From: Acetobacteraceae bacterium
Lineage (GTDB): Bacteria > Pseudomonadota > Alphaproteobacteria > Acetobacterales > Acetobacteraceae
Assembly (NCBI GenBank): GCA_003133265.1
Contig: PKWQ01000039.1
Location: 1-11,201, forward strand
Length of the DNA: 11,201 nt
Reading direction: 5' to 3'
Part shown: positions 1-5,482 of the stretch, in pieces
Position numbering within the stretch: the first letter of the stretch is position 1
Layout of the letters: each line of letters opens with the position of its first letter
Made by a program: the position numbers and the translations under genes
The notes under the pieces: model-generated
Told to the model about the DNA's origin: nothing
What the model saw: only the letters and a program-made list of their open reading frames with translations
The model's database searches: none

Positions 1-346
1 CGGTGATCATCTCCTCGTTGGTGGGGCCGTACAGCATCTCCCGACCATGCCGGTCGGTGATGCGCAGCATCTCCTTGCCGTAATCGTCGTAGCGCCCGCT
101 TTCGCGCCACAGCTCGGCCGGCTGGATGGTCGGCATCAGCAGTTCCTGCGCACCGGCGGCGTCCTGCTCCTCGCGCACGATCTGCTCGATATTGCGCAGC
201 ACCCGATGTCCGAGCGGCAGCCAGGCATAGATGCCGGCCGAGGTCTGACGCACCAGACCGGCACGCAGCATCAGCCGATGCGAGGCAATCTGCGCCTCGG
301 CGGGGGTTTCCTTGAGCGTGGGCACGAAACTGCGGGACAGTCGCAT
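1..346 (-). CDS. proS: Prolyl-tRNA synthetase, N-terminal part (cut by window edge)
   Basis: Cytoplasmic class II aminoacyl-tRNA synthetase that charges tRNA-Pro with proline. The 115 visible residues start at the ATG at 346 and run off the left edge in frame. The N-terminal catalytic-domain pattern is clear: SAGIYAWLPLGHRVL at about residues 36-50, then the motif 1 region with IVREEQ and ELLMPTIQP (about 56-76), then LYGPTNEEMIT (105-115), the conserved segment just before motif 2 in ProRS. The sequence does not reveal whether the large editing insertion follows, because the gene is cut here. No strong Shine-Dalgarno site precedes the ATG (only a weak GACGGA-like stretch), so the start rests on homology. 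It is separated from the upstream sulfur operon by a terminator and about 470 bases, so it is probably transcribed alone or with genes to the left. Confidence 0.95.
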   Translation of the reverse strand, partial: MRLSRSFVPTLKETPAEAQIASHRLMLRAGLVRQTSAGIYAWLPLGHRVLRNIEQIVREEQDAAGAQELLMPTIQPAELWRESGRYDDYGKEMLRITDRHGREMLYGPTNEEMIT

Positions 347-455
347 CGGCGGGTCATCCGTCTGGGGGGTGGTCGAAGACCGGGAAGAAGACGACCGGAC
401 CCTAGACGGCTATGGCCCGGCCCGCCAGATGGAGCGCACCGTCCGCCGGGCCGGA

Positions 456-474
456 ATTATTGTGCGCTGCACAA
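456..474 (-). promoter_or_regulatory. Candidate operator palindrome with overlapping -10-like box upstream of proS
   Basis: On the plus strand 460-474 reads TTGTGC-GCT-GCACAA, a perfect 6-bp inverted repeat with a 3-bp spacer. On the minus strand it directly abuts AATAAT (461-456), which resembles a -10 box. The site lies about 110 bases before the proS ATG. Its size and symmetry fit a binding site for a dimeric helix-turn-helix repressor, which would overlap the promoter. No matching -35 box is clear and I cannot name the regulator, so the promoter part is weak. Confidence 0.35.
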
Positions 475-516
475 CGGCGCCGCATAATTAAATCACTCAT
501 TTCCGCCGTTTCGAGG

Positions 517-569
517 AATAAAAAGCGTGACTCGAACCACCTGAACGGGTATTCAGATCGTGGCTCGTC
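517..569 (-). terminator. Hairpin plus T-run, terminator-like, minus strand
   Basis: Read on the minus strand, GAC-GAGCCAC (569-560) pairs with GTGGTTC and GTC (540-534 and 531-529). Inside is a second stem, CTGAA/TTCAG, around the loop TACCCG. One pair is a G-U wobble on the minus strand but an A-C mismatch on the plus strand, so the fold favours a minus-strand RNA. ACGC and then TTTTTATT follow, as in an intrinsic terminator with a slightly displaced T-run. It lies after the metY operon terminator and before proS. It may end a small RNA, act as a back-up terminator, or attenuate proS. Confidence 0.4.
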
Positions 570-775
570 AGGAAGGCGCCGCGGGCCAGGTTTGGGGAGG
601 AAACGCCAGCCACACGGCAGGGTGGGGGGGATAGTCTCATCCTGACCGTGAAGGCGGGCGCACCGGGCAAGAGCCCGCGCCAACACGTCAGCCATGCTAC
701 AGAAATATCGTGAATTCAGGCCGTTCGGCAGCGTCGCTGTGCGCCGTGTCGAACTCGGCGCGCGCCTGGAGAAAC

Positions 776-801
776 AGCCAGGAGGGCGCTCCCTCCTGGC
801 T
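776..801 (-). terminator. Rho-independent terminator of the sulfur operon
   Basis: A perfect 11-bp inverted repeat, AGCCAGGAGGG with CCCTCCTGGCT around a 4-base loop, begins 12 bases after the TAA of the MetY-type gene. On the minus strand it is followed by GTTTC, a short T-rich tail. The placement right after the last gene of the operon makes termination the natural reading. Confidence 0.7.
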
Positions 802-812
802 TTGGTGTCTCG

Positions 813-2099
813 TTATTCCGCCGCCAGCGCGGCGGTCAGATCGGCGATCAGATCCTGCGCGTCTTCCAGGCCGATCGACAGCCGCACCACCTCCGACCCC
901 GCCCCGGCCGCCGCGCGCTGCTCGTCGGTCAGCTGCTTGTGCGTGGTGGACGCCGGATGGATCACCAGCGAGCGCGTGTCGCCGATATTCGCCAGATGCG
1001 AGAACAATTGCAGGTTGGAGACCAGCCGCACGCCGGCATCGAACCCGCCCTTCAGCCCGACGGTGAACACCGCCCCGGCGCCCTTCGGCGCATAGCGCTT
1101 GGCGAGCGCATGGTACTTGTCGGTCGGCAGGCCGGGATAGCTGACCCAGGACACCGCCGGGTGGTTCTGCAGGAAGGTCGCCACCACCAGCGCGTTATCG
1201 GAGTGACGCTGCATGCGCAGCGGCAGCGTCTCGATGCCGGTCAGGATCAGAAAGGCGTTGAACGGCGACAGCGCCGGACCCAGGTCGCGCAGGCTCAGCA
1301 CCCGGCAGGCGATGGCGAAGCCGAAATTCCCGAACGTCTCGGCCATCACCATGCCGGAATACTCCGGACGCGGCTTGGACATCATCGGATACCGGCCGGA
1401 CTTCATCCAGTCGAACTTCCCGCCATCGACGATAACGCCGCCGATGGAATTGCCGTGCCCGCCCAGGAACTTGGTGGCGGAGTGCACGATGATGTCCGCG
1501 CCGTGCTCGAACGGGCGGATCAGGTACGGCGTCGCCATGGTGTTGTCGACGATCAGCGGGATGCCCGCTTCGTTCGCCACCGCCGCGATCGCCTCGATGT
1601 CCATGATCACGCCGCCAGGGTTGGCGATGGATTCGATGAAGATCGCCTTGGTCTTCGGCGTGATCTGACGGCGGAAGCTCTCCGCGTTTTCATCCTCCGC
1701 CCATTTCACCACCCAGCCGAAATTCTTGTAGGCGTGGTTGAACTGGTTGATCGATCCGCCATAGAGCTTGCGCGAGGCGACGAACTCATCGCCAGGCTCC
1801 ATCAGCGCGTGGAACACCAAAAACTCCGCCGCATGGCCGGACGCGACCGCGAGGCCCGCCGTGCCGCCTTCCAGCGCCGCCACCCGTTCCTCCAGCACCG
1901 CGTTCGTCGGGTTGCCGATGCGGGTATAGATGTTGCCGAAGGCTTGCAGGCCGAACAATGAGGCCGCGTGATCGACGTCGTCGAACACGAACGACGTGGT
2001 CTGGTAAATCGGCGTCGCCCGCGCGCCCGTCGAGGGATCGGGCGAGGCGCCGGCATGAATGGACAGGGTGGAAAACCCGTAGGCGCTCGGTTCGCTCAT
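813..2099 (-). CDS. metY: O-acetylhomoserine sulfhydrylase (aminocarboxypropyltransferase), MetY type
   Basis: PLP-dependent Cys/Met-metabolism enzyme that makes homocysteine from O-acetylhomoserine and sulfide in the cytoplasm. At 428 residues it has the usual length. Visible landmarks are YTRIGNPT (58-65, cofactor phosphate and substrate binding), an ASGHA segment (86-90) where the family usually has SGQA, VDNT with the pyridine-binding Asp at 185, and SATKFLGGHG (207-216), whose Lys210 forms the Schiff base with PLP. The start ATG is preceded by AGGAGA at about 9 bases. It is the last gene of the operon, 16 bases after the OsmC-family gene and followed by a terminator. Its place beside a sulfonate-type importer argues for sulfur assimilation over methionine gamma-lyase activity. 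O-succinylhomoserine as acyl donor cannot be excluded from sequence reading alone. Confidence 0.93.
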   Translation of the reverse strand: MSEPSAYGFSTLSIHAGASPDPSTGARATPIYQTTSFVFDDVDHAASLFGLQAFGNIYTRIGNPTNAVLEERVAALEGGTAGLAVASGHAAEFLVFHALMEPGDEFVASRKLYGGSINQFNHAYKNFGWVVKWAEDENAESFRRQITPKTKAIFIESIANPGGVIMDIEAIAAVANEAGIPLIVDNTMATPYLIRPFEHGADIIVHSATKFLGGHGNSIGGVIVDGGKFDWMKSGRYPMMSKPRPEYSGMVMAETFGNFGFAIACRVLSLRDLGPALSPFNAFLILTGIETLPLRMQRHSDNALVVATFLQNHPAVSWVSYPGLPTDKYHALAKRYAPKGAGAVFTVGLKGGFDAGVRLVSNLQLFSHLANIGDTRSLVIHPASTTHKQLTDEQRAAAGAGSEVVRLSIGLEDAQDLIADLTAALAAE

Positions 2100-2115
2100 G
2101 GTGTTGGTCTCCTGC

Positions 2116-2628
2116 TCAGGCGGCGTTGTTGATGGCGACGTCCAGCGCCGGCTTCTGGTTGATGGTCTGGAACACGACGCAATAGCGTTCGGTCAGTTTC
2201 AGCAGCGTGGCGATCTGCTCCTCGGTCGCATCCGCGTCGATGTCGAACCGCAGCCGGATCGCCTTGAAGCCGACCGGGGCGGCGCGGTCGACGCCGAGCG
2301 TGCCACGGAAATCGAGATCCCCCTCGGCGCTCACCCGGCCGCTGCGCAACGGAATCTCCAGCGCGGTGGCCACCGCCTTCAGCGTCACCCCGGCACAGGC
2401 GACCAGCGCCTCCAGCAGCATGTCGCCGGAACACAGCTCCAGCCCGGAACCGCCGGTGGCCGGATGCAGGCCGGCGACGGCCAGCGCGCGTCCGGTCTCG
2501 ACCTTGCAGGCGATGGAGGTGCTATCCAGCTCGCCGCTGGCGCGGAGCGTGATCACCGCCGCTTCCGGCGCGGTCCGATACTGTTCCTTCAACGGCGCCT
2601 GTAGCGCCCGCAGAGCCTGTGCATCCAT
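2116..2628 (-). CDS. OsmC/Ohr-family protein
   Basis: A 170-residue protein of the OsmC superfamily, whose characterised members (OsmC, Ohr) are thiol peroxidases that reduce organic hydroperoxides using two cysteines. The pattern GDMLLEALVACAG (68-80) carries the usual first reactive cysteine (Cys78) on the central helix, and TERYCVV (146-152) supplies the second (Cys150). Cys41 and Cys66 are additional. The start at the ATG at 2628 is chosen because GGAAGG lies about 8 bases upstream; an in-frame ATG at 2766 would overlap the ATPase gene and add a non-homologous stretch. It sits between the ABC transporter ATPase (34 bases upstream) and the MetY-type gene (16 bases downstream), so it is surely co-transcribed. 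That context suggests a role in sulfur handling, for example with sulfide, persulfide or a thiol intermediate, but this is inference; peroxide defence is the family default. Confidence 0.88.
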   Translation of the reverse strand: MDAQALRALQAPLKEQYRTAPEAAVITLRASGELDSTSIACKVETGRALAVAGLHPATGGSGLELCSGDMLLEALVACAGVTLKAVATALEIPLRSGRVSAEGDLDFRGTLGVDRAAPVGFKAIRLRFDIDADATEEQIATLLKLTERYCVVFQTINQKPALDVAINNAA

Positions 2629-2662
2629 GATCAAATCCTTCCGTATCGTGGGCGGCGGCCAG

Positions 2663-3454
2663 CTACCACCAGAGCGAAGAGCCGTCGGCGGCCTGCCGGG
2701 GCGGGGGGCGGTGCTCTTCCGAGAGCGACCGGTCGATGGCCTGCATAACACGACGCTTGGCGGCATCGAACAGGGGGGAAAGCTTGTCGCGCGGACGCGA
2801 CAGACGCGGCGTGATCGTCTCCGACACCCGACCGGGGCGCGGGCGCATCACCACGACCCGGTCGGCGAGGAATACCGCCTCCTCGACGTCATGCGTCACG
2901 ATCACGACCGTCGGCTTCAGCTCCTGCCACAGGCCCAGCAGCAAATCGTGCAGACTGGCGCGGGTGAACGGGTCCAGGGCGGAAAACGGCTCGTCCAGCA
3001 GCAGGATGCCGGGATGGCCGATCAACGCGCGGGCGATGGATACCCGCTGCTGCTGGCCGCCGGAAAGGTCCTTGGGCAACCGCTTGCCATAGCCGGCGAG
3101 ACCGATCCGGCCGAGCAGCGCCTCGGTGCGGGCATCGCGCTCGGCCGGCTTCAGGCGGCGGCCGCCGAAACCGATATTCCCGGCCACCGTCAGCCACGCC
3201 AGCAGGCGCGGCTCCTGGAACACCGCGCTGATGGTGGGATGGGTTCCATGCATCACCTGCCCGCCCACCGCGATGGCACCGGCGCTCGACTGGTCCAGAC
3301 CCGCGATCAGGCGCAGCAGCGTGGTCTTGCCGCAGCCGGAGCTGCCGACGACGGCCAGGATCTCGCCTTCCCCCGCGTGCAGGCTGACATCCGCCAGCGC
3401 CTGGGTACCGTTGGCGTAGAACTTGCTGACATGCTGGACGGCGAGATGGGTCAT
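2663..3454 (-). CDS. ABC transporter ATPase, sulfonate/taurine/nitrate type (SsuB-like)
   Basis: Cytoplasmic nucleotide-binding subunit of 263 residues that drives import by hydrolysing ATP. All core motifs are intact: Walker A GSSGCGKTT (37-45), Q-loop Gln80, signature LSGGQ (130-134), Walker B LLLDE with Glu155, and the switch His188 in VTHD. The EEAVFLADRV segment after it is typical of the SsuB/TauB/NrtD group. The ATG at 3454 overlaps the TGA of the permease gene by four bases (ATGA), which fixes the start and implies translational coupling. A purine-rich AAGGGA lies upstream inside the permease gene. The C-terminal tail (about 245-263) is arginine- and proline-rich and poorly conserved in type. 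Its substrate is inferred from partners and from the sulfur genes downstream. Confidence 0.93.
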   Translation of the reverse strand: MTHLAVQHVSKFYANGTQALADVSLHAGEGEILAVVGSSGCGKTTLLRLIAGLDQSSAGAIAVGGQVMHGTHPTISAVFQEPRLLAWLTVAGNIGFGGRRLKPAERDARTEALLGRIGLAGYGKRLPKDLSGGQQQRVSIARALIGHPGILLLDEPFSALDPFTRASLHDLLLGLWQELKPTVVIVTHDVEEAVFLADRVVVMRPRPGRVSETITPRLSRPRDKLSPLFDAAKRRVMQAIDRSLSEEHRPPPRQAADGSSLWW

Positions 3455-4290
3455 AGCCGATCCCTTACCGTGTCCTGCCAGCGCAGGATGGGCCGGGAAA
3501 GACCGACCAGAACGCTGTCGGAGATCTTGCCCAGGATGGCGAAGACGATCATCGCCACCAGGATGGAGTCCGCCCGTCCCATCTGCTGGCCGTCCAGCAG
3601 CAGGAAGCCGACCCCCTCCGACGCGCCGAGCAGCTCGGCGGCGAGCACGAACATGAAGCCGAGCCCCAGACCCGACCGCAGCGCCGCGATCCAGGTCGGC
3701 ATGATCGCCGGCAGGATGATGCGCAGCACAAGGCCGAACGGCGACAGCCCGAACACGCGCCCGACCTCCATCAGCTTGCGGTCCACGTCCTGGATGGCGC
3801 TGAGCACGCCGAGATAGACCGGAAAGAACACCCCGAGCGCCACCAGCGCCAGCTTCGAGGTCTCGAAGATGCCGAGCCAAAGAATGAACAGCGGCACCCA
3901 GGCGATGGAGGGGATGGCGCGGAGCGCCTGGAGCGAGGGATCGAGCAGCCGACGCATCACCCCGCTCGCCCCGGTCAGCGTGCCCATCGCGGTGCCGGCG
4001 ACGGCGCCGAAGGCAAAGCCGAGCCCGACCCGGGTCATGGTCGCGGCGATGTGGGTCTGCAGCTCGCCGCTCTTGATCAGCGCGTACGCCGTCTCCGCCA
4101 GCCGCAACGGCGGCGGCATCAGCCTGCCGGAGGCATGGCCCGCGCGCACGGCCCATTCCCACGCGATGCCAAGGCTCACCGGCAGGATCAGCGCCAGCAG
4201 CCAGTCCCAGGCGCGCCACCGGCGGGCCGGATGCGGCGACACAGCCACCGCCACGCCGGCCTCGGCCGTGGGTGCGGCGGCAACGCTCAT
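3451..4290 (-). CDS. ABC transporter permease, sulfonate/taurine type (SsuC-like)
   Basis: Inner-membrane subunit of 279 residues. After a proline- and alanine-rich N-terminus there are about six hydrophobic segments, roughly at 29-49, 88-110, 126-141, 146-166, 208-222 and 243-263. The cytoplasmic coupling loop (EAA-type) is seen at about 175-198 as EVGRVFGLSPFG followed by ILPAIMP, the pattern by which the permease docks on the ATPase. The arrangement fits the binding-protein-dependent transport inner-membrane family used for sulfonates, taurine, nitrate and bicarbonate. Its ATG overlaps the stop of the binding-protein gene (ATGA at 4290-4287), and its own stop overlaps the ATPase start in the same manner. 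Translation from upstream ribosomes is likely, since no strong ribosome site is seen. Confidence 0.92.
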   Translation of the reverse strand: MSVAAAPTAEAGVAVAVSPHPARRWRAWDWLLALILPVSLGIAWEWAVRAGHASGRLMPPPLRLAETAYALIKSGELQTHIAATMTRVGLGFAFGAVAGTAMGTLTGASGVMRRLLDPSLQALRAIPSIAWVPLFILWLGIFETSKLALVALGVFFPVYLGVLSAIQDVDRKLMEVGRVFGLSPFGLVLRIILPAIMPTWIAALRSGLGLGFMFVLAAELLGASEGVGFLLLDGQQMGRADSILVAMIVFAILGKISDSVLVGLSRPILRWQDTVRDRL

Positions 4291-5267
4291 CGCGCCAGCT
4301 TGGCGGCGAAGGACGGGTCGATCATCGCGTTCGTCACCGCCGTCACATCGACATCGGCGGCGAGCACGCCGGCGGCCTGCAATGCCTTGCCGGCCTCGAT
4401 GATCGTCTTCGCCTGCGCGGCGCCGATCTGGCCGTTGGACATATCGGTCCGCTCCAGTTGCCGCGCCACCACGGCATCCGGCAGCTTCATCACCGCCACC
4501 AGCATCGCCTTCAGCTCCGCCGGATGCGACACCGCCCAGATGCGGGCGCGGTCATAGACGGCGAGCACGCGGGCCACGGTCTCCGGCTGCTCGGCGGCGA
4601 AGGCCTCGCGCACATTCAGGATGCCCCAGGTGTTCGCCTCCGGCTTGCGGTAGAACAGACGCGCGCCGGTTTCGATCTCGGCGGCGGCCATCAGCGGATC
4701 GAGCCCGGCCCAGGCAACCACGTCGCCGCGCTCCAGCGCGGTGCGGCCGTCCGGGTGCTGCAACAGCACCAGCTTCACGTCCTTCTCAGACAGGCCCGCA
4801 TCGGCCAGCGCGCGCACCAGGAAGATGTGCGGGTCGGTCCCGCGCGTCACCGCGACGCGCTGGCCCTTCAGGTCGGCGACGGTCTTGATCGGGCTGTTGG
4901 CCTGCGTCACCAGCGCGGTCCATTCGGGGCGTGAGAAGACATAGACCGACTTGATCGGGTTGCCGTTCACCTTGCCGATCAGCGCCGCGGCACCGGCGGC
5001 GGAGCCGAAATCCAGCGACCCGGCATTGAGGAATTCGAGCGCCTTGTTCGATCCGGCGGACTGCACCCAGCGGATGGTGGTGCCGTCCTTCGCGAACTCG
5101 GCCTCCAGCAGGCCCTGTTCCTTCAGCACCAGGCTGACCGGGTTGTAGGTCGCCCAGTCGATCCGGATTTCCTTGGGCGGCGCGGCCAAAGCGCCGGCAG
5201 CGGAGACGAACGCCAGCACCGCGAGGGATGAAGCGAGAAACGCGAGACGGGACAGACGGTGGGTCAA
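4287..5267 (-). CDS. Periplasmic substrate-binding protein, aliphatic sulfonate type (SsuA-like)
   Basis: Exported receptor of an ABC importer, 326 residues from a proposed TTG start. That start is chosen because GGAGAG lies 5 bases before it and the protein then begins with a textbook signal peptide: a basic n-region (THRLSRL), a hydrophobic core (AFLASSLAVLAFV) and a small-residue cleavage region (AAGALAA) near residue 29. The mature protein begins PPKEIRIDW and continues with SAGSNKALEFLNAGSLDFG (70-88), VYVFSRPEWTALV (108-120) and VADLKGQRVAVTRGT, the pattern of SsuA/TauA-like receptors. An in-frame ATG at 5384 would place about 39 atypical residues before the signal peptide and reach into the probable regulatory repeat. 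It is the first gene of the sulfur operon. The sulfonate assignment rests on family and on metY downstream; the exact ligand cannot be read. Confidence 0.9.
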   Translation of the reverse strand: MTHRLSRLAFLASSLAVLAFVSAAGALAAPPKEIRIDWATYNPVSLVLKEQGLLEAEFAKDGTTIRWVQSAGSNKALEFLNAGSLDFGSAAGAAALIGKVNGNPIKSVYVFSRPEWTALVTQANSPIKTVADLKGQRVAVTRGTDPHIFLVRALADAGLSEKDVKLVLLQHPDGRTALERGDVVAWAGLDPLMAAAEIETGARLFYRKPEANTWGILNVREAFAAEQPETVARVLAVYDRARIWAVSHPAELKAMLVAVMKLPDAVVARQLERTDMSNGQIGAAQAKTIIEAGKALQAAGVLAADVDVTAVTNAMIDPSFAAKLAR

Positions 5268-5272
5268 GGACG

Positions 5273-5278
5273 CTCTCC
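5273..5278 (-). promoter_or_regulatory. Ribosome binding site deciding a TTG start
   Basis: GGAGAG on the minus strand, 5 bases before the TTG at 5267. The ATG at 5280-5278 overlapping it is in another frame and would give a protein without family features, so the site supports the TTG. Confidence 0.65.
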
Positions 5279-5334
5279 ATTCACGATGCCGGCAGGCAGC
5301 GCGGTTCTGTTGCGGGTGGCGGAATATGGAAGCT

Positions 5335-5396
5335 GCCATAACCAGCCATAGGGAGGAAAGGAGGAGAATTTCCCTGAAACGCAATACCCCGCCATA
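5335..5396. repeat. Three GCCATA direct repeats in the operon's upstream region
   Basis: GCCATA occurs at 5335-5340, 5345-5350 and 5391-5396. The first two are spaced exactly 10 bp, one helical turn, and the third overlaps the left arm of the nested inverted repeat. On the minus strand they read TATGGC. Such phasing suits a regulator binding one face of the DNA, but the motif is short and may be chance. Confidence 0.35.
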
Positions 5397-5429
5397 GAAA
5401 AGGGATTATTTTCTATGAATATGGGTATT
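5383..5429. promoter_or_regulatory. Nested inverted repeat, probable operator of the sulfur operon
   Basis: The inner pair is CATAGAAAA (5393-5401) and TTTTCTATG (5409-5417), a perfect 9-bp inverted repeat with the 7-bp spacer GGGATTA. The outer pair is AATACCC (5383-5389) and GGGTATT (5423-5429), also perfect, with an axis only one base from the inner one. The patch is much richer in A and T than the surrounding coding DNA and lies 116 bases or more before the TTG of the binding-protein gene. The size, symmetry and distance suit an upstream activator site, for example of a LysR-type regulator such as CysB/Cbl/SsuR, which commonly control sulfonate genes. No T-run follows on either strand, so a terminator is less likely. 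Confidence 0.55.
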
Positions 5430-5482
5430 ATTGGACGTTTATTGTCTATCCCCGGCCCTTGGCAGCATCGCCATCCACCGAC

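Larger units (their letters stand above)
347..812. other. Intergenic region between metY-type gene and proS
   Basis: This 466-base stretch has no convincing gene. From right to left, in the direction of proS transcription, it holds the operon terminator hairpin (776-801), a GC-rich part with small hairpins (for example CGGGC-AAGA-GCCCG at 664-677), a longer hairpin followed by a T-run on the minus strand (517-569), an AT-rich patch (about 483-500) and a 15-bp palindrome (460-474). An open frame of 97 codons (695 to 402, minus) crosses it. That frame has no recognisable domain, no good ribosome site, and overlaps the hairpins, so I do not call it a gene. The region most likely holds the proS promoter and a structured leader or a small RNA. 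Confidence 0.6.

Noticed and set aside
526..540. tRNA-like T-arm (GGTTCGAGTC on the minus strand)
   Set aside because: The 5-bp T-stem does not close, no D-arm or acceptor stem can be drawn, and the bases take part in a better long hairpin. It is too short to be called a tRNA remnant or attachment site.
590..690. Fragments resembling RNase P RNA (GGGGAGGAAA and GGCAGGGTG) on the plus strand
   Set aside because: The order is suggestive, but the GUCC continuation of the core is missing, and a full-length RNase P RNA would have to run well into the metY-type gene. No matching 3' core is seen.
939..1961. Plus-strand open frame of 340 codons
   Set aside because: It is antisense to the metY-type gene; rich in Arg, His and Gln, with no recognisable motif, so a shadow frame.
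2207..3817. Long plus-strand open frame of more than 500 codons
   Set aside because: It lies opposite the OsmC, ATPase and permease genes, which have clear families, and its translation is low-complexity and shows no domain. It is a high-GC shadow.
4786..5280. ATG at 5280 as start of a protein (MESVLDPP...)
   Set aside because: It is in a different frame from the binding protein and gives an Arg/Gly-rich product without signal peptide or family motifs.
5380..5394. Sigma-54 promoter look-alike (TGG-C-GGGGTA-TTGC on the minus strand) before the sulfur operon
   Set aside because: The GG to GC distance is one base shorter than the strict requirement, and the position overlaps the inverted repeat.
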